DNA of 64,000 bases from Girardinichthys multiradiatus (taxonomy: Eukaryota > Chordata > Actinopteri > Cyprinodontiformes > Goodeidae), in contig NC_061798.1 in the NCBI RefSeq assembly GCF_021462225.1, positions 26,761,320 to 26,825,319 on the forward strand, written 5' to 3'. Under the pieces are notes generated by a model that was not told the DNA's origin, searched no databases, and worked only from the letters and a program-made list of their open reading frames with translations. Positions 1 through 11,700 of this stretch are shown piece by piece. Each line of letters starts with the position of its first letter. Position 1 is the first letter of the stretch. A program made the translations under genes and the position numbers.

Positions 1-971
1 GCATTTCAGGCTAAGAGAGAGAGCCAGACTTTCATCTGATAACAGGAAGGCTGGACAGCATACAGCAAAGTTGCTCTGTTTTATCATTTTGAGCTTTGAA
101 TTCTCTGTATGCCATGGAATATGCTCCATTTGGAAATGTTGACAACCATTTTGGAAACCCCAGAGTTAACATCAGGATCTACTGACTAAGAAAACACAGA
201 CTACTGTTTTAGTGATTCTATCTGCATTAATTGCACTTATCTCTGGCATAAATTGCTCTGTAATCATTTGCTTGTGTTTTAAAGTAGTTAAATCCTGTTT
301 AAGTGTGACTACTCTCTCATACAGATGGCTGGATGTATAGACATTGACTGCTGACTGCTAGGATGGGCTAAATAAATATTGTAAATGCTGGTCATTGTCT
401 TCCTATATTACTGTTCTTCATCTGTAACATCAGGTGAACCCTTTACAGATCCCTGACTGGAAATGTTTTGACTGTATAAACCTGTCGGACATGCCATGAT
501 GGAGGCAAAAGCTGTAGTTTCTAAACAGTCTTTGCACATCCTGCATATCTGCTTTTGTGTTTTGTGAATCTGCACTGTGTGATCGTGTGGAGCAGCTCGT
601 TGCTACTGAGGAGAAAGCATATCATAATTCCAGCGAGAGTCATCTGAGGCTAATCTGTAGTTTGCAGGTTTTTTTTCGTCAACTTTGAATGGGGGTTGCC
701 CTAAAAACTACCATGAGTATTAAAAAAACAATGGCTGGTGTAAAGCTGTTACATACTACATGGAAAAATGGGTGTTAGTTTAGTCTTTTATTGTCTTGAA
801 ACCATTTTGAAACACTTTGGAAATTTGTTCTTTATTTCAAAATAAAACCCGTAAACGACGGAGGTAAACTAAATCATGCACTTATTAAAGAACTCTTGGA
901 CCATATTTTTTAATTCATAAATGTTTAATTTGTAGCAGTAATTAATCTCTATCTCTGCTGCTCTGCTCAAG
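1..971 (+). other. Probable intron of the TOM1-family gene
   Basis: No exon, RNA gene or recognisable repeat is seen here. The stretch is AT-rich and precedes a coding exon that begins in mid-protein, so the simplest reading is an intron of the gene whose 5' part lies left of the window. A pyrimidine-rich tract ending in AG at 970-971 is the acceptor used for the first visible exon. Confidence 0.5.
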
Positions 972-2794
972 CAGCAGCTGTTTTCTGTGTGTAAGAAGAT
1001 GCAGAGTCGTGTGGTTGAACTGATCCCACAGCTGGTGGATGAAGGATTCATGGAGGAGCTGCTGGTGGTAAACGATGACCTCAACAACGCCTTCATTCGC
1101 TATGAGAGGTGGGCAGCAGCAGGTCAGGTTGAACTGTTGGACATCAGGTATAAAATTACAGCAATTGACTGTCTACTGCGATTTTTTTTGTTAGGTTTGA
1201 ACGGCTGAACAAGGCTCAAAGTACGAACACACAACAGGTGACAATAAATCAAATTTTTCTGATGTGTTTGAAATGATAAAAGCGGAACTGAAACCAGTTT
1301 CTAAGATGTTTCCTCATTGTTTATATGCTCATTCTGTGATTCACTTTGACACAACTGCCTTCCAGATCTCTGCAAGGAGCCCAGAGCTCATCGACGTCAG
1401 CCCTGAACCATCAACCAACAAACAGCCCGCCACGATCACAGCAACCAGCCAGCCGGCTGTCAGCACCCAGGCGAATCACCAGCCATCAGCCAATCACAGT
1501 GAGTAAACTTTGTATGACATCGGTTTCAAAACATGATCTGGATCATTTCTTGTTTTTTAAAAATTTTTTTCAGGGGGGGAGGGATGTTGTGGCTGAACCA
1601 CATGAGCATGTTTTGAAAAGAGTTGCTGCATCCAAACAAATGTCACAGTGATTCATGCTAAGCATGGAAAACTGTTTGGGGAAAGTTTTCCCATGTGCTG
1701 TTTGAGCCGGAGCTGGATATGACCTGTTTTTATCATCCAAAATTCTCTTTTGCAGAAGAAGAGGAGGAGTTTGACATGTTTGCCCAGACCAGAGGAAGCT
1801 CTTTGGCTGAACAGAGGAAAAGGTGAGCAGCGCTACATCATTTTCTCTCCAAAGCTTTTCATATGTTGATATGATGTAAATCACTGAAAATGTCTATAAA
1901 TAGCTAATTGAATCCACTATAATGTTTTTAGAGGGCTAATCTTAACGAAGCATACAGCAATATAGACACCATGCATCTAATTAGTTGGATGCATGTTTTG
2001 AAGTATCTACACAAATGGATCTTCTTGTACGTTTTCATACAAACACCTGCATATGTTCATTTTTTTCCATACTTCTCCATTCTACAAATTTATTGAAGCT
2101 TCACTTAAGCTAAAACATGGCTCATCACTTTCTGCCATTTTCATGATGAAGTGTATGTATATGTTTGCATTTAGCGTCAGGTATGAAGATCCTGAAACTG
2201 TGGAAGGCCTTGCTGAAGCTCTGGACTCAAGGCTGCAGGTCACAGCAGGGGTGTGTACACCACAGCCACACTCATCGAGTTCACAGGAACATGGTCATTT
2301 TTTTAATTAAAAACTAGACCTGAGTCATTCTGGGGCGTTTTTTTTTGTTGCGTTTCCTGTCAGATGGTGCTCGAGAAAAACACTCTACAGAACGATGTTG
2401 ACAAATGGTTGTCATCTGATCTGGTAGGCCAAAGCGTTTACTACTTATGTAAAGTCAGCGGGTAATGCAAGTAGAGCGCCTTATTTACTGTTTGTGTTTA
2501 AAAAAGCAGGAGGGACAGTCCTCGGTTTGTGAAGGAGTCTCCAGTGAAGGTATGCTTTTTTTCCTCTCCTTTGTTGTTCTTATGAAGTGAATACAACATT
2601 GAATCTGTTGTACTAGAAGATGTGTTCATAAAATCCATATCTCCTTAGAGTTCGACAAGTTTCTGGACGATCGGGTGAAGGCGGCAGACCACAGCAACCT
2701 TTCAATTTGCAAGGTGCCGTCCTCCACGCCCAAGCCTCAGCCGCAGCCCGCCAAGCAACAGGATACAACACACGACCAGCTTTTCTCTCTTTAG
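972..2794 (+). CDS. TOM1-family endosomal adaptor (TOM1/TOM1L2-like), 3' part
   Basis: Eight exons can be joined in one frame: 972-1108, 1195-1237, 1366-1498, 1756-1822, 2175-2250, 2364-2423, 2510-2549 and 2649-2794, giving the C-terminal 233 residues. Every intron has GT-AG ends and codon phases agree. The first exon encodes part of the GAT domain (motifs MQSRVVELIPQL and VNDDLNNAFIRYER), which in this family binds ubiquitin and TOLLIP. Next come an ELIDVSPEP segment, the family signature EEFDMFAQTRGSSLAEQRKR, RYEDPETVEGLAEALDSR, and the C-terminal SEEFDKFLDDRVKAAD followed by a short tail ending LFSL. TOM1 proteins sort ubiquitinated cargo on early endosomes; the N-terminal VHS domain lies outside the window. 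The tail fits TOM1 and TOM1L2 about equally, so no symbol is given. The start of the first exon (972) is inferred from frame and the AG acceptor. Confidence 0.85.
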
Positions 2795-2944
2795 AGAAAA
2801 CCTGACAAACAAAGTGATACATGAACATACACAAACAAACAACATGAACTGTCGCATAATCAACTCATTTTATACAGTAAATGCTTTATTTCCTTTAAAA
2901 TCTGCTGTTTTTATGTAAATACCCAACTTTATTTAGCTCTATTT

Positions 2945-2950
2945 AATAAA
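2945..2950 (+). terminator. Polyadenylation signal of the TOM1-family gene
   Basis: A canonical AATAAA lies about 150 bases after the TAG stop, in AT-rich DNA with T-rich sequence downstream. It is the first good hexamer after the stop codon. Confidence 0.55.
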
Positions 2951-3196
2951 GTTTACTATAATGTCAATGTGAACAAAAACCCTTAGCCTGTATAGTTAAG
3001 CAATTGCAAATAATGATGTATAAAATCTATGTGAGGTTGGTCTTCGACCCAATGACTTGAGTTAGTGGGAACAAAAATAAACGGTGAACTGCTCTCCAAA
3101 CATGTTGCGTATTTTATTTGAAAGTATCTTCCTTTGACAGTAGTAACAAAATCCAAGGCCAAATCTTATAATCTTACAATCCTTACAGTCCTCCAG

Positions 3197-3445
3197 GCGA
3201 CTGTGGCTCAGTAGGAAGAGTAGTTGTCAATCAGGAGGTTGTGGGTTCGATTCCAGCTTCCTCCTGCCATATGTCGATGTGCCCCTGGGCAAGGCACTTA
3301 ACCTCAAGTTGCCTACCGATCTGCGTATCAGTGTATGAATGTGTGAGTGCAATTGGGTGAATGTGGCTCTAGTGTAAAAGCGCTTTGAACGGTCTGTATG
3401 ACTGGAAAAGCGCTATATAAGTTCAGTCCATTTACCATTTACCAT
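3197..3445 (+). repeat. tRNA-derived SINE
   Basis: The head has a pol III A box (TGGCTCAGTAGG at 3204-3215) and a B box (GGTTCGATTCC at 3244-3254) at tRNA-like spacing. A tRNA-unrelated body follows, containing a run like GGGCAAGGCACTTAACC, then a tail AAGCGCTATATAAG and CAGTCCATTTACCATT. This structure is common in teleost SINEs. It sits between the TOM1-family gene and the LINE fragment. It is not a functional tRNA gene because the tRNA fold does not continue beyond the B-box arm. Confidence 0.75.
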
Positions 3446-3479
3446 GCCTTCATTAGACTACTAGAACTGCTTATACTTT

Positions 3480-4025
3480 GGACATGAGAATTCATCTCTC
3501 CATTATCTGCAGGTTGTCCAGAAAGCTGCTGCACGGCTGCTAACAGGTACCAGAAGGCATGACCACATCACTCCAAGTTTAGGAGATTTACACTGGCTGC
3601 CTGTTCATTTTCGGATTAATTTTAAGGCACCCAATTTTTTGAACTGTTCTTCTTAACTTTTATAACCCAAAAAGAGCCCTGAGATCTTCTAGCATGATGC
3701 TCTTTGTTCAGCCGAAGGCCAAATTAGGGCGCAGAGGGGATCGGGCTTTTGCTGTGGCAGCTCCAAGTCTCTCTAATAAGCTGCCCCTTGAAATTCATAA
3801 TGCTGAGTCCATATATTCCTCCTGAAAACTCACTTTTTTACATCGGTTTTTAACTCAAATTCAGTTTAAGTTCCATCAGAGCAGTTAGGTTGTGATGTTT
3901 CTATGTTTTAGTTTTTTATCCTATTTTTATTGTCTGTATCCTGTAGTTATTTCGTTTGTATTTACCTTTATGTTTATTTATATTAAGTGTTGTTAAATGT
4001 GCTACATAAATAAAATTCACTTTGA
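3480..4025 (+). mobile_element. 3' end of a LINE (L2/CR1-like), degraded
   Basis: Broken reading frames encode the C-terminal tract typical of fish non-LTR retrotransposons: a VQKAAARLLTGT-like run, then HDHITP, LHWLPVHFRIN, and further on GDRAFAVAAPSLSNKLPLEI. A 3' UTR ends in TACATAAATAAAATTCACTTTGACT. The reverse transcriptase core is absent, as expected for a 5'-truncated copy. Frameshifts and stops make it non-coding. Confidence 0.65.
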
Positions 4026-4830
4026 CTAAATGGTGAAAAAAGACCCCCTCTTCCAGGATGCAGACTGTGTTGCATACTCTCATCCTCTGATTATTGGAGA
4101 CCACTCTCAACCCTATACAGTATTAGGTAAGTTTTGGAAGTCATTAATTTTTATCAAAAGAAATGTAAAAACCTTTGATGAAAATGTACCGAGACGATGC
4201 AATGTCAGAACTAGTTTCTCTTTAATAACAGTTCTCTTGTGTCACATTAGCACACAAAGGCATATACTGTATACTTAAACCATACTGCAATGATGCAGTA
4301 ATTTATGCAAAACAAATATACAGCGGAAGGCATCTGTATTTTTAATTACAAAAAGAAAATATTTAGAATTGCAAATCAATCACAAGCTCGGACTCTTGTT
4401 TAATCGTTCCAAATCTCTCCGTCTCCACTCATTGTAAATGTAATAGTGACGTTATTCACAAGCTGTTTTAAACAATTTTCTGTGGATATTTTTTTTTCTG
4501 TGGAGTCAAGAGACAGATACAAGGAGTGTTAAAAAGAGTTAATTTAAGAAAGAACTAAATTGATAAGTTAGATACATGATTTTTGCCCGATGGCAACAAT
4601 CTGCAGGTTATTTGAAACATCTCAGGGTTGAATGAGTTTTGGGGACCTGTACTTTGGGTGTACTTACTAACATGTTGTTGGTGTGATAACACTCTAAATT
4701 TAGCATGTTATTGTTTGGAGGCTCAAGGATGTCTGACTTTGGGTACTCTGAGTCCCTGATGTACCAAAATCTTAGCAAATATAAAGGGAGACTAGATATA
4801 AATATTCATTTACTTGTGCTGCCCTTCATA
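4026..4830 (+). promoter_or_regulatory. Upstream region of the noggin-like gene, with a TATA-like box
   Basis: AT-rich DNA without a gene. A TATAAA at 4780-4785 is about 46 bases before the preferred ATG at 4831, a plausible core promoter position for a short 5' UTR. An upstream in-frame ATG at 4705 would lie before this TATA box. No other site can be supported. Confidence 0.35.
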
Positions 4831-5689
4831 ATGCAGACCGCATGCACAGCATTACACTTTGCTGCTTGCTTCTGCTGGATTATGACTGTCCTTTTACATG
4901 TTTCTGTGGCCCTTACTTTAAATATTTCAATTCAAGATCAGCTTCCAAATAGGACTGTTGATAAAAGCCAGGAGGACATGGACTGGGATTCACCGTTTCT
5001 GCACCTTAGAGCCAGCCTGTCATCCTATGCTCAGTCTATCCGTCCATACAACCTTGTGACAAATGCCGAGGCTTATGATTCCAACCCCAAACCCAGATAT
5101 CATCACCCTTTTCGTCTGTTTCGTCGTTTAGGATCCAACTTTGACCCATTTTGGACGTCTGTGGATCAGCCTTTAGAAACAGCCTCAGGAAGTAAGCCTT
5201 TCTCACATTCTCAGCTCACTGCCTTGGCAAAAAAGTTTCACCAAAGTTCACCAGATCTAAGGGAGGCTGAAGCAATCTATCTACAGAAGCTGGAGAAAGA
5301 AGCTGCAGACCTGAACCTCAGCTCTCTTCCCTCTAATGTTGTAGAACTATTGAGAGGTTGGCTGGTGAACTCAGCAATGTGTCAGTTACATCACCAGTGG
5401 GTCGACCTGGGCCCAGCTTTCTGGCCGCGTTGGCTGTGACAGACTGACTGCGAAAGGTCCGAGAAGGAAAGAAGCTGCTCTTTTCACAGAGAGATGAAGT
5501 GTGTGCGAGCTCACACTGCGCAAATTAAGATTCTGGCTTGGATCTGCCTGGAAATTAGAGATGGATCCAAGAACCTTAAAGGGGAAAAGTGTGACAGCAA
5601 TGAGACTGAAACAACAAAAGCAGTCAAGATGTCTATGGAGACAAGTGCCTTATCCTGTCGTCACCTCATGTGTCTGTTCATGTGAATAA
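4831..5689 (+). pseudogene. Noggin-like BMP antagonist, disrupted by a stop and a frameshift
   Basis: A single-exon reading frame starts at an ATG followed by a good signal peptide (hydrophobic run around FCWIMTVLLHVSVAL). It runs 202 residues to a TGA at 5437-5439. Noggin-family features are an N-terminal clip segment (PFLHLRASLSSY, then RPYNL), the LGSNFDPFW motif, and the cystine-knot entry WLVNSAMCQLHHQWVDLGPAFWPRW, which matches noggin's W-x-x-x-F/M-C ... W-x-D-L-G-x-x-FWPR pattern. The TGA falls inside the cysteine-rich domain. The same frame then continues with DCERSEKERSCSF, MKCV and ILAWIC, all matching noggin cysteines. The final noggin cluster (RCLWRQVPYP to SCVCSC) lies in the next frame, ending at TAA 5687-5689, so a frameshift occurred between about 5545 and 5620. 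Secretion and BMP binding are family knowledge; two independent lesions suggest loss of function. A longer N-terminus from 4705 is possible. Confidence 0.8.
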
Positions 5690-5846
5690 GTGATTTTTTT
5701 TTAATCTCTCTGCAGCTGTTTACCTTTATATATACTGAAGTTGTAAAATGTAATTACTATTCTGTTTAATGTTGTTGCCTTTAGGAATTTAAAGTCTTTT
5801 AAATCTGCATATCATTAAAGATCAATGCTTTCCAGCTTGGTTTGAT

Positions 5847-5852
5847 AATAAA
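5847..5852 (+). terminator. Polyadenylation signal after the noggin-like gene
   Basis: AATAAA about 160 bases after the last noggin-like codon. Its survival fits a young pseudogene or a still transcribed locus. Confidence 0.4.
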
Positions 5853-7053
5853 GATTTTAAGTGATCATGAGATACTTGAAGTGTCCTAAACAGTAAAACA
5901 ACATCTAGATGTGGTTGTTTTAGCTGATCACAAGCACTGCTCTTCCAGATCTTTGTAAATAGAACCTGCCCCTTCAGCTTATCGTATAAAAGCATTTATT
6001 AATGATAATGAGTACATCAGCATTACACACAACTCCTAGATAAACAGTAAGAAAGTCTATTTTACTTTAATGTTTTAAATTTATATTGTGTAAACAGGAT
6101 CATTTCTGCAGACATGGAACTGATCTACCACTTTGTTGTATCCACAAGACATATTTCTACACATAGAATGCAGTACCAATTGCAATTTCTATTAGCTTGG
6201 TTGCTTCTTCCTGCTTTGTTTTATATTGGTAGTGGTGTTTGGTAGAGCCGGCCCAAGCCATATACAATCTAAGCCCCCAGATGACCAACGAGTCCAAGAA
6301 CCCTAGGATTGTCTCACATGTCAGATTTTTAAATGTACGTTTATTTTCTAAGAGCGATACATCACTGGTAATCATGCCAAACAAAATTTGTGATTGGAAT
6401 CAGCTTTATAGACCCGGTTTGTGCAGGAATTTCACTTTCTTTCCTTAACTAAAATACGAATACAGATTTATAGACCCAGAAGAAAATTAAAAATAAATGT
6501 TAAAAATATATAAATTGTATATGCAGGGTATGGAGACCCACTGCTGCTCCACACCCCACAGGAAGACTTGACATTTGATAGCAAGGGAGCTAAAAACCGT
6601 GCTAATTGTCCAGACACAATACAAAACATGATAGATGCTGGGTGGTTGAGAAATTACCTTAGCTGCATTGAAACTTTGGAGGTTGCGATTGTTTTAAATT
6701 GGCAGAAGCCCACTTTGGTGTTGTTAAGTGGAAAAAAAAGTTGTAGTTCTGTTAATAAAATCTAAATAAAAAGAATGTTGTAAAAGTTAAACGATTTACG
6801 GTGCCTTGGCCTGAAAACAGAACACATTCACTGTGTAAAATAGCTTGTTTCTTTTCAATTAACAATAGTTTTTAATAAAAGACTATAACACAATTGATAT
6901 GTTTTGCGCATCCTTATACATTCCCAGCGTCACTTCAGGTGCTCCGTGCAAACACTCGCAACAACATTGCGTTTTGACTTTGTAGTTCGGAATCCCGGGG
7001 CTACCTGAACGCAGCAGTCCACCGCAGCTGAACGGTGAATGTACACATTCAAC
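5853..7053 (+). other. Intergenic region and get3 promoter/5' UTR
   Basis: No gene or repeat is recognised from 5853 to about 6900; short ORFs here look like chance. The last 130 bases before the get3 ATG rise in GC and CpG content, with no TATA box, as expected for a housekeeping promoter. Confidence 0.4.
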
Positions 7054-8764
7054 ATGGCCGCTGCGATGGACGACGAGTTTGAAGACGCGCCTGATGTCGA
7101 GCCTTTAGAACCGACTCTGAAGAATATAATCGAGCAGAAATCCCTGAAATGGATCTTCGTGGGAGGGAAAGGTGGTGTCGGTAAAACTACGTGTAGGTAA
7201 GTCGAAGGAAATGCTCTTAGTCACTCGAGCTAGCTGAAAAAGCTATCTGTAGCTAGCTATTAGTGCACGTTGACGTGGATTTTTATCAGTTAATAAACAA
7301 GTTATGTCGGTTTTATTGATAGGAATTTTTTAACTTAATCAGAATACACTCTATCAGTTTTCTGGTAAGCAAATCAGCGTTAGCCTTCGTTTGCCGTCTA
7401 GTTAAATGCTGTCTAGCACAGTCAGCAGCTAAAGCTAGCAGGCTGAAACGGTTCATGAATTTCTGTTCTTTAATTTTCAGTAATAACTGTTGAGGTCTTC
7501 AGGTCTTTCCTTGTTTTCAACCGGGCATTTGTCTGCTGTACGTTTGTTGATATAGCATTTTAAATCTAAAGGGCTACTACGTGTGACAAGAATGTTAGCG
7601 TTAGCCGTCAAGCGTGAAGGACGGGATAAACATGTCAAATAATGACAGCAGCAAGGTTCAAACACAGGTTGTTCTTTAAAGATAGTTTTAGCAAGCTGAT
7701 CCGTTTTCTTAAAGTTTAAATCGTGATTTTCTTTTTCAGTTTATTTTTTATGTGTATGCGTACTTCACGATAGGCATCAGATTTCCCTTTGTTTTGTGTA
7801 ATTAAAACGGCAAGCACTGCTACATTATGTAAAAAAGAAATATACTTTGGGCTAGATGAAGTTGTTTTAAATAAAGAGCTCAGAAGTCGCACATTAAGGA
7901 AGAAACCTTTTAAAAAGCTCTTGCTAAGCTTTACAATTTACTATCCATATTATCCTACATCAGGAAAACATACGATATTTGACAGTGTTGGTAAATATCG
8001 CGATAATAGTATGACTTGATATAAATAAACATCAACTTTAACTTTCTTTCCAGAATAATGTCCTCCTAAAACATTTTCTGCTGAATTAAACAAGCATCAA
8101 CAAATACAGAACTGACATAAAGCCTGAATATATGACACTTAAATAAATAATTCATATTTATTGCAGTCAAGCCAGATTCTGCAATACTAATATTGCGTAC
8201 AGTAATGTTGCCATAACTGGCAGTCCTGATTCTTACTTAAAGTATGATTTAAACAATGATGGTTTATGGCTTAGTTAAAAAAATTTCTTGCTTTATTTAA
8301 GACCAAATAGTTAATTTTGCTCTAAAAATATTCACCAAGCACCATTTGCCCATCAAGCATCAGAACATTTTTGAATGTACATTTTTTGAATGCCACATAT
8401 CTTAACTTTTTCTATTCACGTTCTCCAAAAGGATGAAGAAAATATCTCTCAGATCGTATCTCTCCTCTGTGTGTTTAGCTGTAGTTTGGCTGTCCAGCTG
8501 GCTGCGGTCAGGGAGAGTGTCCTCATCATATCCACAGATCCTGCCCACAACATCTCTGATGCTTTTGACCAGAAATTCTCGAAGGTGCCTACAAAAGTCA
8601 AGGGCTATGACAACCTCTTTGCGATGGTGAGTCCTAATAAATCAAGAAGTCTTTTAGAGGACATCAACATTATTTTAGAGAGATTAATGTTCCTAAATTT
8701 GAACAATTAAACATCTTTTGTTTTAGTGAAACAATTTGTTCAGCAGCTGGTGATTTATTTATTC

Positions 8765-8798
<34 letters not shown>

Positions 8799-11700
8799 TT
8801 TTTTTTTTAGTGTATTCCTCTTTGTGTGATGAGATAGAAAATGGAATTGGGAATTTGAAACTATATTGGCACAATGGTATAAAGAACCTTAATCACAATC
8901 ATTTTAATTATTGAAGATAATTTATTGAATCCACTTAACGTCCTCCATATTTATAGGAGGAAACTGGTGTGTTTCCAGTGATTTAACCTTATTTTAAGAT
9001 GCTCAAGCCTTAACCCTTCGTGTATTTTTTTGGAGCTATGGTATTATTGTCAAAATATCTCATCTGATCCACCATTTGAGAAGGGGATGCAGCTGTCAAG
9101 AAAACCACAAAGAGGTTTTATTTATCCTGTTTTTGGAAAGCTTTTTGCATTAGTGCACCAGTTGTTAGTATCACGAGGACGGCTGGTTCATGTGAGTTTC
9201 ACAAGCCCCAATGTTTGTCAAACTGAATCGTTGGAAGGCAGGAAAAAAACAGGCCATTTTGTAATTTCTTCGTCTTTTATACTTGTTTTAAACAGGAGAT
9301 TGACCCGAGCCTGGGCGTCGCAGAACTGCCCGATGAATTCTTTGAGGAGGACAACATGCTCAGCATGGGAAAGAAAATGATGCAGGAAGCTATGAGTGCT
9401 TTCCCTGGCATTGATGAGGCTATGAGCTATGCAGAGGTCATGAGGTGAAAAAATACATAAATGAAAAGATCTGTGAGGCCAGATCCTTGTTTTTTTTTTT
9501 CCTGGTACTGATAAATTATGTGTCTAATGAGGTGTCAAGTCCATGTGGCTAATTACTTGTACAACAGGTTGGTGAAAGGAATGAATTTCTCAGTTGTGGT
9601 CTTTGACACTGCACCCACTGGCCACACACTGCGTCTGCTCAACTTCCCAACCATCGTGGAGCGAGGGCTGGGTCGCCTCATGAAAATTAAGAATCAGATC
9701 AGCCCCTTCATCTCTCAGGTGAGGAGGGATCAGTTGACCCGTTTTTTTTTCTACCAAGGTTTAAATAGCTGTGACTGAGGCTTTAATAGTATCTTTTTTC
9801 TTTATTATTCCTAGATGTGCAACATGCTTGGTCTGGGTGACATGAACGCAGACCAGCTGGCATCCAAACTGGAGGAAACGCTACCAGTCATTCGCTCTGT
9901 TAGTGAGCAGTTCAAAGATCCAGTAAGTACCACACATGTAACAATGGCTCTCTGGACAAGTCATCTGGTACTCCCATGCAGCTTCTTTGTTATTGTTTTT
10001 TTTTGTTAGACTTTGCCATTTTAAATGTGTGCTAAGTGAACCAAGGGGAGATCAGTGCAATTTATTTTCACTTTTTCATTACAATCAAGGTTTAAGGGCA
10101 ACGCACACCTGGAGCAGCGCATTGTGATCATCTTTAGACACGCATTAAACCATGCCTTTACACTGGACGCATCATGCTAATGTGTGCATTTCTCGTCCGT
10201 TTTGAGTTATTTTCCCACAGCAAACTGTGCAACAAAACAACCCAGAAGAAGACATGCTATATAACTAGCTAGCTAGCTATCTACCCTTTGTTAGAGTTGC
10301 TAAGATCAAATGTTTGTATCTATCTGCCAACACATCCTTTTGTCCATCTATCCATCTCTTTATTTTGATCAGTCCATCCATCATGGCAGGATGAATTTAG
10401 GAACAAGTTATTTTTTCATTACACTGAACAATAATAACAAAATGGTAAAAACAACAACTTTGTATTATGGTTTTCTCTGAAAGTATAGTCCTATGCAATT
10501 TTTGACATGTTATCCCCCTGAATGTACTTTTAAAGTTCATGTGTTTAGTACATGTTTTTTCTCCCTGCATGAAACAGGTCCACATCTAATACACATTTTC
10601 ACACTTTCTTAAGGGAATAAGGTTTCTGTTTTCTGTGTCTCTCAGAAATGCTGATCATCTGTTTTTTAACTCCTCTGCCCTTCGCTCTGTGCCCGTTGTC
10701 CAGGAACAGACCACCTTCATCTGTGTTTGCATCGCTGAGTTCCTGTCGCTCTATGAGACGGAGCGGCTGATCCAGGAACTAGCCAAGTGTCGCATCGACA
10801 CGCACAACATAATTGTCAACCAGCTGGTTTTCCCCGACGTAGACAAACCTTGTAAAATGTGTGAAGCCCGTCACAAAATTCAGTCCAAATATTTAGACCA
10901 GGTACGGCCTATGAGTGTTCGTTCTGTACATGTTTCAAAGTTTGTCTATGGAGATTTTTAACTTTTGAAATCTTTTATTTAAGTGACTAAAGATCTTTAT
11001 TATCAGCCAGTTCCAAAAGCACAATCTGTCCAATGTCTATAGTTACATACTGTGCTGCTCAGGTATTTAAATCATCAGCAGGACTAGCATAATTAATTTA
11101 TGCTTTTATTTGATGAGTTTAAGCTGCTGCTTTTTCTAAGCTGGAATGATGATGCAACATACAACTTCAATGAATTATAAAATCAAATTTTAGGTGAATA
11201 ATTCTGAGTTTAACGCAGATTTTGTCTAATACACAGGATAAAAACGATACAGACCTCTCACCGATATTTAGAGACAGTAAATATCCCTTGGCAGAAATCA
11301 CACACTTTTGTTGCCATCAACAAGTTTCTGGCATCATATTATAAGGGTCAGCTTGGCTGAGAGCGGTGTTGGTGAACCATGTAGGTGGAATAAAGGTGGA
11401 CTGCCGCCAAACTGTTCAACCTTCAACTCAAATCAGCAGCAAGATGATTGAAAAAGTTCAATGTTCCAATAGGGCAATGATCCCCAGCACACCAAAAATA
11501 GGTTTCAGAATATATATAAAACAGAATGCCCTTATCTCAGCTATATTAAAAATGTATAATTATGTATAAAAGCCAGGTCTGCGCCAGGTATTTAAATGAG
11601 ATCTTCCAGTTCTGATAAAAAGATTGGTGAATTATCCAGCTTGAAGATGGCTAAAGAAAAAGTTTGGTTTCTCTGTAATTTGTGATCGATTTCAGCTCTT

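Noticed and set aside
3197..3270. tRNA gene
   Set aside because: A and B boxes are present, but the segment continues into a SINE body and lacks a full cloverleaf.
5437..5439. TGA in the noggin-like gene as a selenocysteine or readthrough codon
   Set aside because: Noggin has no selenocysteine. The gene also has a separate frameshift, so recoding cannot rescue it. A nonsense change of CGA is simpler.
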